Counted from the first letter of the stretch, positions 15,813-23,631 are shown. The stretch: 42,014 nucleotides of DNA from Rubrivivax sp. (GCA_030653505.1 JAURZK010000062.1:1-42014), one strand, 5' to 3'. Numbers and translations are program-made. The notes: a model not told the origin generated them from the sequence alone.

Positions 15813-16454
15813 ATGAGCACCCCGGCCATGCGCATCAAGAGCCACTGGTTCAAGCCCGGTGCGGACAAGAGCGCCGCCGAGCAGGCCAGCGCGATGGCCT
15901 TCATCGTCTTCCGCGTGGCGCAGAACATGCTCAAGCGCATGCGGGGTGCGGACTTCGACATCGACGCCGGCCCACCTTACTTCGCCTTCCTGCGCGAGGT
16001 GCTGGTCTTCCTGGGCGCCGTCACCGACCGCATCGCCCACGCCCGCCTGGACGACGCGGCGCGGCAGGAATTCACCGTCGCGCTGGTGCGCCACCTGGCG
16101 CGCACGCTGCAGGAAAACGAAGACCGCCTGCTGGGCCCGCCGCCGACGGGTGCACCCTCGCATGCCGACACCTTCATCGACCTCGTCAATCAGCTCGGCC
16201 AGCACTACGCCGATTTCGGCGCCGACCCCGAAGCCAGCGACCCCGAGGCCGGTTTCGAGCCCGACTTCGCCTTCGTGCGTTACCTCGGCAGCCGGCTCGA
16301 ACCGACGCTGCCCGAGAAGGACCGCCGCTGGGTGATCGAGCAGGTGATGGCCGCCGAGGCGCCCGAGGCCGTGGCCATCGTGCAGCGTTCGATGCGCGAC
16401 CTGTGGGACCCGACGCCGCGGCGCCCGCGGCGGGCCACGATGAGCGGTGAGTGA
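15813..16454 (+). CDS. Unknown helical protein of accessory operon
   Basis: A 213-residue soluble protein I do not recognise. It is predicted mostly helical, with amphipathic stretches such as ASAMAFIVFRVAQNMLKRM (26-44) and LREVLVFLGAVTDRIAHARL (60-79). It has no cysteine, no signal peptide and a basic end (PRRPRRATMSGE). The start at ATG 15813 has GGAAGG upstream. Its stop lies 7 bp before the ATG of the dioxygenase gene, so the two are co-transcribed. No function is proposed. Confidence 0.7.
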   Translation: MSTPAMRIKSHWFKPGADKSAAEQASAMAFIVFRVAQNMLKRMRGADFDIDAGPPYFAFLREVLVFLGAVTDRIAHARLDDAARQEFTVALVRHLARTLQENEDRLLGPPPTGAPSHADTFIDLVNQLGQHYADFGADPEASDPEAGFEPDFAFVRYLGSRLEPTLPEKDRRWVIEQVMAAEAPEAVAIVQRSMRDLWDPTPRRPRRATMSGE

Positions 16455-16461
16455 GGTGACC

Positions 16462-17418
16462 ATGACGGCCATCGACACGCCCCCGCAGGCACCGCCACCC
16501 GCCCGCACCACGAGCCCCTTCGATCTCGACGACGACGCCGGCTACGGCCGCTGGCGGGCATGGAAGCTGGCCTACAGGCCGGTCAGCACCGCAGCGCTCA
16601 CGGTAGCCATCGCTGACCCGCGCGCGCTGCGGCCCGGCGAGCGCGCAGCGCTGCTGGACCGCATTTCACGCGCCAGTTTTGCCGTCTACCGCTCGCCGGT
16701 CATCGCCGAAGACAAGGACATCCCGCGCCTGCTGGGCGCGCAGCTCGGCCTGCACCGGCTCGACGCCAACTGGCTGGCCGACGAGGACGGCATCTCCAGC
16801 ATCGCCATCTCGAAGGCCACCGACGGCCGCGGCGGTTTCATCCCCTACACCGACCGCGCCATCCGCTGGCACACCGACGGCTACTACCACCCGGCCGAGC
16901 GTCGCATCCGCGGCATGATCCTGCACTGTGTGCGGCCGGCGGCCAGCGGCGGCGTCAACGGCCTGTTCGACCACGAACTGGCCTATCTGCGGCTGCGCGA
17001 CCTCTCGCCGGCGCACGTCCGCGCGCTGACGCAGCCCGACGTGATGACCATCCCGGCGCGCACCGACGACGACGGTGTGGCGCGCGCGGCGCAGACCGGC
17101 CCGGTCTTCTCGGTCGACGACGACGGCAGCCTGCACATGCGCTACACGGCGCGCACACGCAGCATCGAATGGAAGGACGACGCCACCACGCGTGCCGCGG
17201 TGGCCGCGCTGGAGGGTGTGCTGGAGGGCGTGGGTGGAGGGGACGCGCCCGGCGTCTTCCACCTGCGCCTGCAGCCGGGCATGGGCATCGTCGGCCACAA
17301 CGTGCTGCACGACCGCACGGGTTTCAACGACGACCCTGCACATCCGCGCCTGCTCTACCGCGCACGTTTCCTCGACCGCACAGAGCCCCCCGCGGAGGCC
17401 CCGTGGCGCAATGGGTGA
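16462..17418 (+). CDS. TauD/TfdA-like Fe(II)/2-oxoglutarate dioxygenase
   Basis: A 318-residue TauD/TfdA-fold protein. The iron facial triad is visible as H137-x-D139 (RWHTDGYYHP) and H283 (GHNVLHDRTGF). The C-terminal arginines (R300, R302 in LLYRARF) are candidates for 2-oxoglutarate binding. Family members oxidise, for example, taurine or other sulfonates, sulfates and herbicides, so a sulfonate or sulfur-compound substrate is possible but not shown. I use ATG 16462, with GAGG upstream; a GTG at 16447 overlaps the previous stop. The 3' end overlaps the next gene by 16 bp. Confidence 0.85.
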   Translation: MTAIDTPPQAPPPARTTSPFDLDDDAGYGRWRAWKLAYRPVSTAALTVAIADPRALRPGERAALLDRISRASFAVYRSPVIAEDKDIPRLLGAQLGLHRLDANWLADEDGISSIAISKATDGRGGFIPYTDRAIRWHTDGYYHPAERRIRGMILHCVRPAASGGVNGLFDHELAYLRLRDLSPAHVRALTQPDVMTIPARTDDDGVARAAQTGPVFSVDDDGSLHMRYTARTRSIEWKDDATTRAAVAALEGVLEGVGGGDAPGVFHLRLQPGMGIVGHNVLHDRTGFNDDPAHPRLLYRARFLDRTEPPAEAPWRNG

Positions 17419-18878
17419 CGGTGTGGCGTGCGGCGCAGCTGGTCGGCGTGCCGCGCGGCAGCCTGCAGCAGCGTGTGCGTGCGGGCGAGATCGAACTGGC
17501 CGACGGGTTGATCTCCACCGAGACGCTGCTCAGGCTCTACCCGCAGGCGCGGCTGGAAGAGTCGGGCCTGCTCGAACGCGTGACGCAGATCCGCGACGAG
17601 AGTTTCGGCCGCCGCGTGCGCGAGCGGCTGCTGCCGAACCAGGAAGTCTTGGCGCAGCGCCTGTTCCGCCAGACGCAGGAACTGGCCGACGTGCAACGCC
17701 ACCTGCAGCGTTACCACACGCTGGTCATCGCGCTGCGCGACCAGCTGACCCGTCTGCGCAGCGAGCCGGGCGGCGACAGCCCGCGGCTGCACGACCTGCA
17801 GCGCCAGCTGAACGACGGGCTGGCGCGGGCATTGGCCACTGAACCTGTCGATGTGCTGGACCTCATGGACGACATGCTCAAGGTGATGTCTGCGCAGGTC
17901 ACGCTGCGCCCGAGCGGACACCAGTTCGCGGTCGAAGGCCACGAGACGCTGCTGCAGGCCGGCATGCGCGCGGGCCTGAAGCTCAACTACGGCTGCGGCA
18001 ACGGCAGCTGCGGCATGTGCAAGGTGCGCGTGACGGCGGGCCAGGTGGTGCGCACCATGGCCACCGACTACCCGCTGTCGGAAAACGAGAAGACTCAAGG
18101 GTATGTGCTGGCCTGCGCACACACCTCGGCCAGCAGCGAGCTGACGCTGGAAACGCTGGAAGCGCGCGGCCCGGCCGACATCCCGCAGCAGCAGCTCGTC
18201 ACCACCGTGCGCGCCGTGCGCACACTGGCGCCCGACACCCTGCTGCTGCACCTGCAGACGCCGCGCAGCCACCGCCTGCGTTTCCTGGCCGGGCAGTCGG
18301 TGACGCTGGGGCTGGCCGAAGGCGACGGCCTGCGGCGGGACTACGCCATCGCCAGTTGCCCCTGCGACGACCGCAACCTGCAGTTTTTCATCGCCCGCGA
18401 TGCCGACGACCCGCTGGCCGGGCGCCTGTTCGCCGGCGGCCTGCAACACGGCGACGCCGTGACGGTGTGGGGCCCCGGCGGCGAGTTCGTGCTCGTAGAG
18501 GACGCGCACCCGCTGGTCTTCGCCGCCTGCGACACCGGCTTCGCGCCGGTGAAAAGCCTGATCGAGCACGCGCTGTCGCTCGATGCCTCGCCGTCGATCT
18601 CGCTCTTCTGGCTGGCCACGCGGCCCGACGGCCACTTCATGGCCAACCAGTGCCGTGCCTGGTCGGAAGCGCTCGATCCCTTCGAGTACACGCTGTCGAC
18701 ACACACCGACGCGGCGATGGGTGCCAGCCAGATGTCGGCGGCCATGCGCGCCGACCTCTTCGACATCGACTGCGCCTTCTACATCGCCGGCCCGGCGGCT
18801 TTCGTCGACACGCTGTGTGCGGAGCTTTCTGCGGCCGGCGTGCCGCGTTCCCAGATCCACGCCGAGGTGATGGCATGA
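17403..18878 (+). CDS. HTH-like/helical extension fused to 2Fe-2S ferredoxin reductase
   Basis: A 491-residue fusion. Residues 5-47 (WVTVWRAAQLVGVPRGSLQQ onward) look like an excisionase/MerR-type helix-turn-helix. Residues 50-160 are long charged helices, likely coiled coil. Residues 165-255 are a plant-type ferredoxin with C198, C203, C206 and C238 (C-x4-C-x2-C-x31-C). Then come an FAD domain (RDYAIAS, 312-318) and an NAD(P) domain (CDTGFAPVKS, 376-385; AGPAAFVD, 462-469). The reductase part resembles phenol hydroxylase or CDP-6-deoxyhexose reductase components and could serve the neighbouring dioxygenase. The start GTG 17403 has GGAGG nearby and overlaps the dioxygenase gene. Confidence 0.82.
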   Translation: MAQWVTVWRAAQLVGVPRGSLQQRVRAGEIELADGLISTETLLRLYPQARLEESGLLERVTQIRDESFGRRVRERLLPNQEVLAQRLFRQTQELADVQRHLQRYHTLVIALRDQLTRLRSEPGGDSPRLHDLQRQLNDGLARALATEPVDVLDLMDDMLKVMSAQVTLRPSGHQFAVEGHETLLQAGMRAGLKLNYGCGNGSCGMCKVRVTAGQVVRTMATDYPLSENEKTQGYVLACAHTSASSELTLETLEARGPADIPQQQLVTTVRAVRTLAPDTLLLHLQTPRSHRLRFLAGQSVTLGLAEGDGLRRDYAIASCPCDDRNLQFFIARDADDPLAGRLFAGGLQHGDAVTVWGPGGEFVLVEDAHPLVFAACDTGFAPVKSLIEHALSLDASPSISLFWLATRPDGHFMANQCRAWSEALDPFEYTLSTHTDAAMGASQMSAAMRADLFDIDCAFYIAGPAAFVDTLCAELSAAGVPRSQIHAEVMA

Positions 18879-19243
18879 GCTGTGACTGCAAGCCCGTCCC
18901 GGTGCCTGGCGCGGACGAAGACGATGCCGGCTGCAGCGGCGGCGAGTCCTTCGCGCTGCGGGTGCTGGGCAACGACATGCAGCCGGAGTTCAACGAAGGC
19001 GAGATCATCATCATCGAGCCCGACGGTGCGCTGAAAGACGGCAGCTTCGTGCTCGCGCGCCACGCCGACGGCTGGATCTTCCGGCAGCTGCTGGCCCGTG
19101 GAGACGACTGGGTGCTGCACGCGCTGAACCCGGTGCGGTCCGACCTGCGCGACCTGCCGCTGGCCGACCTCTCGGCCGTGCACGGCGTCGTCATCCAGAA
19201 GGCCGTGCCGGGCCGGCGCAAGCTCTCGAAGTTCTACAGCTGA
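18875..19243 (+). CDS. S24/LexA-like domain protein lacking the Ser-Lys dyad
   Basis: A 122-residue protein whose residues 27-110 match the peptidase S24 (LexA/UmuD C-terminal) fold: RVLGNDMQPEFNEGEIIIIE, then DGSFVLARHADGWIFRQL. In LexA the nucleophile sits in GMSM and the general base lysine in VKRL. Here these positions read GNDM (Asp34) and FRQL (Arg70), so both catalytic residues are replaced. It has no helix-turn-helix of its own. The first 20 residues have three cysteines (C3, C5, C20) and acidic residues. The ATG overlaps the stop of the HTH-ferredoxin reductase gene (ATGA), implying coupled expression. It may be a binding module; that is inference. Confidence 0.8.
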   Translation: MSCDCKPVPVPGADEDDAGCSGGESFALRVLGNDMQPEFNEGEIIIIEPDGALKDGSFVLARHADGWIFRQLLARGDDWVLHALNPVRSDLRDLPLADLSAVHGVVIQKAVPGRRKLSKFYS

Positions 19244-19244
19244 C

Positions 19245-19463
19245 ATGCCCTACTACGTCTACGCCGTGAAGCCCTTTGCCCAGCTCGAGAAGCTGGCCGA
19301 GTTCGCTGCTTTCAAAGAGGCTTCGACGCACGCCAAGGCGCTGCGCCAATCGAAGCAGGTCGACGCGGCCACGCGCATCAAGGTGATGTTCGCCGACAAC
19401 CCGCTGGCCGCCGAGGACCTGCTGCTGCAGGTGCGCGAAGCCGGCCCGAGCGGCGACGAGTAG
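19245..19463 (+). CDS. Small unknown protein of accessory operon
   Basis: A 72-residue protein without cysteine, signal or membrane helix. It starts MPYYVYAVKPFAQLEKLAEF, has a helical middle (EASTHAKALRQSKQ) and an acidic tail. The ATG follows the previous stop by one base, so it is almost certainly a real operon member. I do not recognise the family. Confidence 0.7.
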   Translation: MPYYVYAVKPFAQLEKLAEFAAFKEASTHAKALRQSKQVDAATRIKVMFADNPLAAEDLLLQVREAGPSGDE

Positions 19464-19475
19464 GCCGCCCCGCGC

Positions 19476-19949
19476 ATGGACGAGGCGCCCATCGCCGCAC
19501 CGCAGCCGCCGGGTGTGCTGTGTTGCGACAGCGACCGCGCCTGCGTCTTCGCCAAGGCGCTGCTGGCGCGCACGGCCGTCTGCGAACGCGCCGAGCGCCG
19601 TGCCGTGGCCGAGCGCATGCTCGTCGAATGCGCTTCGCCGGTGGCGCGTACCAACTGCGGCACGCTGGCCGCGCTGATGCACGAACGTGCGCGGTTCGCA
19701 TTGCGCCTGCCGCCGGCGGGCCGGCCGCTCATCCACATGCAGGCGCTGCGGCTGCAGTGCGGCGGGCTGCAGGCGCTGCAGCAGGTGCTGGGCAGCAAGG
19801 AGCCCGACGTGCACCGCATGGTGGGCATCGCACATGAACGTCATGGCAGCCTGACCGAGCTGCCCTGGGACACGCTGGTGACCGCACTGGCCGCGTGGCA
19901 CCCGCCGCGGCGCGGCCGCGGCAGGCCAGAGGTGGGGCCCCAGCCATGA
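19476..19949 (+). CDS. Unknown cysteine-containing protein of accessory operon
   Basis: A 157-residue protein with six cysteines in the N-terminal 61 residues (C16, C17, C23, C36, C52, C61), including VLCCDSDRACVFA. The rest is helical, with a basic C-terminus. The spacing is not a standard ferredoxin or zinc motif, but metal or Fe-S binding is possible. The ATG is 12 bp after the preceding stop, and its own stop overlaps the next ATG (ATGA). Family not recognised. Confidence 0.65.
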   Translation: MDEAPIAAPQPPGVLCCDSDRACVFAKALLARTAVCERAERRAVAERMLVECASPVARTNCGTLAALMHERARFALRLPPAGRPLIHMQALRLQCGGLQALQQVLGSKEPDVHRMVGIAHERHGSLTELPWDTLVTALAAWHPPRRGRGRPEVGPQP

Positions 19950-21022
19950 ACGCCGTCGACTTCGACCCCGTCGTCGCGGCGGTGCAGACCAATTGCCACA
20001 TCGCCGACGAAAGGCATGCCGGCGACATGACGCTGTGCATCTACCTCCTGCAGATGCGCGAGTTCTACCGCTGGGAACGTGGCCTGGCCTTCGGCGCGGC
20101 ACTGCCACGCGATGCCGTCGGCGCCTGGATCGCCGAGCGCGAGATGCTGTGGGCCTCGCTGGCCTCGCAGGACTTCGTGCCGGTGCCCTGCGGTCCGGGC
20201 GCGACCTCGCTCGACCCCTTCGACGTCGACGCCGTGAATGCCCGGTTGCGCCCGCGCGGACTGCTCTACGGTGCCGGGCTGGTGGGCACCGAACGGCCGG
20301 TCTTCTTCCTGGCGGAACTTCGCGGCCAAGAACGGCGCGACGGCCTGGACGTGCTGACGGCAGGACGTGAAATTGCGCGCGGCTTGCTGGCGCCGCCGGC
20401 CATGCTGGGCGGCGGCGCGCGCGGGCCCGTCGTGCTGCGCGAGGCTGCGCTGGCGCGCTGGTGCTGGGAAAAGTACGAGGCCTACACGCTGCGCCCCGTG
20501 CCCGGCACCGCCTTCCATGCCGTGGTGAAGGCCTACGGCCTGGACCGCGACTTCGAGGCCGCCCTGCCGCGCTGCCTGGCCGAACAGGGCGAAACCCTGG
20601 TGCTGCACGAGCTGGGCGAATACCAGGCGGGCTGCCAGCTGGGCCCGCACTGGGCAACGATGCGCCTGGCGCTGCCTACGCGGCGCGCCGACCTCTACGC
20701 CCGCGCCGTGCGCGACCACCTGGCCGATCTCACGGTCACGCTGCCGACCCTGCTGGACCGTGGTGCCGACGCGGCCCTGCACTTCTGGTTCGCGAACTTC
20801 GACGGCGTGCGTGCGCTGCTCTTCCCAGCGCTTCAGGACGCTTACGCCCACTGGGTGCATGGCGACGGCGGTGCCGCGCTGCGCCGGGCGTCCGACCTCG
20901 GCGTGATCCACTTCGCGCACCTGGCGCAAGAGGCGCTGACCCTGCACGTGCAGGCAGACGTGTTGTCCGGTCAGGCCGTCGAGCGCCTGCTGACCGCGCC
21001 TTCGGCCGTCTGTCCGGGATGA
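19946..21022 (+). CDS. Unknown protein ending the accessory operon
   Basis: A 358-residue soluble protein. The N-terminal block NCHIADERHAGDMTLC followed by YLLQMREFYRWE looks like a conserved family signature, and GLLYGAG and LVLHELGEYQAGCQLG are further distinct blocks. I do not know a function; weak memory links such a block to uncharacterised proteins of other sulfur-metabolising bacteria. There are no membrane segments. Translation starts at ATG 19946 overlapping the previous stop. It is the last gene before a hairpin at 21024-21043 and the convergent tusA operon. Confidence 0.7.
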   Translation: MNAVDFDPVVAAVQTNCHIADERHAGDMTLCIYLLQMREFYRWERGLAFGAALPRDAVGAWIAEREMLWASLASQDFVPVPCGPGATSLDPFDVDAVNARLRPRGLLYGAGLVGTERPVFFLAELRGQERRDGLDVLTAGREIARGLLAPPAMLGGGARGPVVLREAALARWCWEKYEAYTLRPVPGTAFHAVVKAYGLDRDFEAALPRCLAEQGETLVLHELGEYQAGCQLGPHWATMRLALPTRRADLYARAVRDHLADLTVTLPTLLDRGADAALHFWFANFDGVRALLFPALQDAYAHWVHGDGGAALRRASDLGVIHFAHLAQEALTLHVQADVLSGQAVERLLTAPSAVCPG

Positions 21023-21023
21023 G

Positions 21024-21043
21024 GCCCGGGTTGAGACCTGGGC
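21024..21043. terminator. Hairpin between convergent operons
   Basis: An 8-bp stem with one G-T wobble (GCCCGGGT / ACCTGGGC) and a TGAG loop lies 2 bp after the accessory operon stop and 12 bp past the cytochrome gene stop on the other strand. It could serve both directions. There is no T-tract, so rho-independent function is uncertain. Confidence 0.5.
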
Positions 21044-21055
21044 AGACCCCGCGGC

Positions 21056-21637
21056 TCAGGGGACGGACCGGACCAGCGTCATCGCGCCGCGGATTTCGCC
21101 GACGCGGTAGCCCACCGCGCGGTCGTCGGGATAGAGCGACTTCAGCCGTGCGGTCACGGCGTCGGTGACGCGGTCGGGCGTGCCGTGGCAGTTCATGCAC
21201 AGGTCGATAGTGGGCAGGGCGCGCATGTAGCGCTGCACCGTGCGGCCGTCCTTCTCCACCGTCTCGGCGCGCTCCAGCCTCGCCAGCGGTTCGCCGGCGG
21301 CGGCGCGGCGGTCGAAGTCCTCGAGCGCGGCGCGTTCCCAGGCATCGGGCACGGCCTTCGGGTTGCGGTTGCGCAGGCTGACCCGGCGCACCTGCCAGCC
21401 ACTCTGCTCCGAGGCGGCGCGAGCCAGGGCCGGTGCCTGGTCGCGGCAGGTCGAGATGGCGCCCTCGGGGCCGTTGCGCACGATCTCGTCCTGCAGCACC
21501 GCCAGCAGCTTGGGCGGCACCGAGGTCGCCACCGATCGGGCCTGCGGCACCCATGGGGGTTCGCTGCCCTGCGCTGCGGCGGGTACGGAGACGAGGGCCT
21601 GCGCCAGCAGGCCGAGGGCGAGGATCTGGAATTTCAT
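21056..21637 (-). CDS. Tll0287-like (DUF3365) c-type haem protein
   Basis: A 193-residue periplasmic protein with a Sec signal (MKFQILALGLLAQALVSVPAAA) and one haem c site, CMNCHG, in the order typical of Tll0287-like/DUF3365 domains (a TCRDQAPALA block first, then RNRNPKAVPDAWE, then the haem motif). Such domains are haem or redox sensors or electron carriers. Its ATG overlaps the stop of the YeeE-type transporter, so it is in the tusA-dsrE2-yeeE operon. It may sense or pass electrons during import of a sulfur compound; that is inference from position. Confidence 0.82.
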   Translation of the reverse strand: MKFQILALGLLAQALVSVPAAAQGSEPPWVPQARSVATSVPPKLLAVLQDEIVRNGPEGAISTCRDQAPALARAASEQSGWQVRRVSLRNRNPKAVPDAWERAALEDFDRRAAAGEPLARLERAETVEKDGRTVQRYMRALPTIDLCMNCHGTPDRVTDAVTARLKSLYPDDRAVGYRVGEIRGAMTLVRSVP

Positions 21638-22755
21638 TCGCGCTCCGCTTGCCAGAGGATGTATCTGAGCGTGGCCACGCAGCCGGCCACGATGCCGGCC
21701 ACCGCAATGAACGACCCTATGGCCAGTGTCGACACGCCCGACAGGCCCTGGCCGATGGTGCAGCCCAGGGCGGTGACACCGCCGAAGCCCATCAGCACCG
21801 CGCCGGTGAGCTGGTTGCGCAGGTCGGTCATCGACGCGAAGCCTTCCCAGCGGAACTTCTTCGTCGCCAGCGCATACGCCGCCGAGCCGGCGATGACTCC
21901 GACCACGCTGGCGATGCCGAAACTGAGCTTGAGCGACTTGTCGGTCCACAGCATCAGCAGTTCCAGCGAATAGGCCAGCGGCGCGACGAAGCTCAGCGAT
22001 TCGAGCGTGCGTGTGTTGGTGGCGAAATAGACCGTCTCCAGCGTGTCGGGGTTCTCGCCGTAACCCAGGTGGCCGGTGACGTACCAGCCCGCGGTGACGA
22101 GCACGCCCATCACCAGCGCACCGACGATCTGCGCGCCGTTGCTGCGGAAGCGCTTGTCCATGAGCGCGAAGACCAGCAGAGCCAGCGCCACGGCGCCGCC
22201 CGCAGCCAGCAACGCGGGTTTGGCCGCCATGCCCGTCGCGCGGGCCAGGGCCGTGCCCAGGCCCTGGTCGGACCAGCCCAGGCCGCCGAGGTCGATGCGC
22301 ACCGGGTCGAGCAGGTCCACGCGCCACTGCCCGAACAGGCCCTTGAGCGTCATGTAGGACGCGATGGCCAGAAACGTCAGCACGACGAAGGCGCGCACGC
22401 TGCCGCCGCCGACGCGGATCAGGTTCTTGTTGGCACAGCCGCCCGACAGCGTCATGCCGACACCGAAGATCAGCCCGCCTGCCAGCAGCGAAAGCCACGG
22501 CAGCATCGGGCGCTGCGGCACCGACTTGGCCAGGTCCACCTGCCCCGTGTACGACAGCAGCGTGGTGCCGGCGACGGCCACGGCGATGGTCAGCATCCAC
22601 ATGCGCATGCGGCCCCAGTGGCCCATGTTCACGATGTCGGACAAGGCACCCATCGTGCAGAAATTGGTCTTCGCCGCGACCAGGCCGAAGACGAAGGCGA
22701 TGAGGAAACCACCACCGATGACGAGTGTGCCGATACCGACGGCCGCCGTGTCCAT
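21634..22755 (-). CDS. YeeE/YedE-family (TsuA-type) sulfur compound transporter
   Basis: A 373-residue membrane protein with about nine hydrophobic helices. It has the cysteine motifs typical of the family: NFCTMGA (about 31-37), SGGCANKN (about 104-111) and ALGCTIGQGLSGV (near 340). TsuA relatives take up thiosulfate by relay through conserved cysteines. It lies downstream of dsrE2 and tusA, so the imported sulfur could pass directly to cytoplasmic carriers. Start at ATG 22755; GGAGAC upstream. The substrate is inferred from family and context; thiosulfate is the best guess. Confidence 0.88.
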   Translation of the reverse strand: MDTAAVGIGTLVIGGGFLIAFVFGLVAAKTNFCTMGALSDIVNMGHWGRMRMWMLTIAVAVAGTTLLSYTGQVDLAKSVPQRPMLPWLSLLAGGLIFGVGMTLSGGCANKNLIRVGGGSVRAFVVLTFLAIASYMTLKGLFGQWRVDLLDPVRIDLGGLGWSDQGLGTALARATGMAAKPALLAAGGAVALALLVFALMDKRFRSNGAQIVGALVMGVLVTAGWYVTGHLGYGENPDTLETVYFATNTRTLESLSFVAPLAYSLELLMLWTDKSLKLSFGIASVVGVIAGSAAYALATKKFRWEGFASMTDLRNQLTGAVLMGFGGVTALGCTIGQGLSGVSTLAIGSFIAVAGIVAGCVATLRYILWQAERE

Positions 22756-22816
22756 GCAGTCTCCTCGCAGATCCGGCCGCCGCGGTGCGTTGCCGCGGGG
22801 CGGGGGTGGGTTCGCC

Positions 22817-23287
22817 TCAGATGAAGAGGCAGACGTCGGTCTCGCCGGCGAACTTCATGAAGGTCGCGGCACCGCCGTATTCCACGTTGTCGATGAAGTC
22901 CTTCTTCTCGAACTCGAAGAGGTCCACCGTCATCTGGCAGGCGATGAACTTCACCTCGGCCTCCAGGCACAGGTCGCGCAGCTCCGTCAGCGAGGCCACG
23001 CCCTTCTTCTTCATCTTGGCCTTCATCATCGAGGTGGCCATGGCCTGCATGCCCGGCAGCACCGAGACGATCACCGGCATCGGCACCGGCATCGGCATGG
23101 CCGGGTTGGCCAGCGGGCTGATGGCGATGCCGCTCAGGTCCTTGCGCAGCAGCTGCAGGCCGTAGAAGGTGAAGAAGACCTGCACTTCCCAGCCCAGCGC
23201 CGCGGCGGTGGAGGCCAGGATCAGCGGCGGGTACGCCATGTCCAGCGCGCCCTTGGTGGCGATGATCGCCATTTTCTTGGTGGCCAT
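22817..23287 (-). CDS. dsrE2: DsrE2-like sulfurtransferase
   Basis: A 156-residue DsrE/F/H-superfamily protein of the DsrE2 type. It has TKGALDMAYPPLILA (12-26), a Met/Pro-rich loop (NPAMPMPVPMPV) before a possible membrane-associated segment, and the conserved FIACQMTVDLF block with its cysteine. DsrE2 is often encoded with TusA and takes part in sulfane-sulfur trafficking towards DsrEFH or sHdr. It follows tusA by 11 bp and precedes the YeeE-type transporter by about 60 bp. The start is ATG 23287. Confidence 0.9.
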   Translation of the reverse strand: MATKKMAIIATKGALDMAYPPLILASTAAALGWEVQVFFTFYGLQLLRKDLSGIAISPLANPAMPMPVPMPVIVSVLPGMQAMATSMMKAKMKKKGVASLTELRDLCLEAEVKFIACQMTVDLFEFEKKDFIDNVEYGGAATFMKFAGETDVCLFI

Positions 23288-23298
23288 GAAAGCTCCGC

Positions 23299-23526
23299 TC
23301 AGGCTTTCTTCAGGAAGAAGACGTACTTGCCGCCCTCTTCACCCGATTCCAGCAGCGCGTTGCCGGTCTGCTCGGCGAAGGCGGCCATGTCGCACACCGA
23401 GCCCGGGTCGGTGGCCACCACGCGCAGCACCTGTCCGGGTGCCATGTCGTTGAGCGACTTCTTCGTCTTCACGATGGGCAACGGGCAGGCCAGGCCCGAG
23501 GCGTCGAATTCCTTGTCGAATTGCAT
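23299..23526 (-). CDS. tusA: TusA sulfur carrier protein
   Basis: A 75-residue TusA/SirA protein with the sulfur-binding motif GLACPLPIVKTKK (Cys14). It carries persulfide sulfur between rhodanese, DsrE2 and DsrEFH in the cytoplasm. The start is ATG 23526 with GGAGAC upstream. The frame stays open to 23625, but that region is the promoter and contains the regulatory palindromes. It is the first gene of the operon tusA-dsrE2-yeeE-haem protein. Confidence 0.95.
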   Translation of the reverse strand: MQFDKEFDASGLACPLPIVKTKKSLNDMAPGQVLRVVATDPGSVCDMAAFAEQTGNALLESGEEGGKYVFFLKKA

Positions 23527-23571
23527 GCTTGTCTCCACGGCGCCCACGACGCCTTCCGCCTGCGCATTAGC

Positions 23572-23631
23572 GTCGTTCACGGGTGCAGGGTCTATTCCCG
23601 AGACGGGTGATGTCGGATAGCCCATTTGGGT
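23572..23631. promoter_or_regulatory. ACCC-n5-GGGT-type palindromes upstream of tusA
   Basis: Two near-copies of the palindrome seen in the dsr control region: 23596-23608 (TCCC-GAGAC-GGGT) and 23619-23631 (AGCC-CATTT-GGGT, followed by AG). Each has one mismatch. A half site (GGGT at 23581-23584, in register as 23572-23584) extends the series. The centres are 23578, 23602 and 23625, spaced 24 and 23 bp, as in the dsr array. The 14451 site read on the other strand (TACGCCATTCGGGTAG) closely matches TAGCCCATTTGGGTAG here. The rest of the 204-bp gap (23527-23730) shows no gene. Confidence 0.65.
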
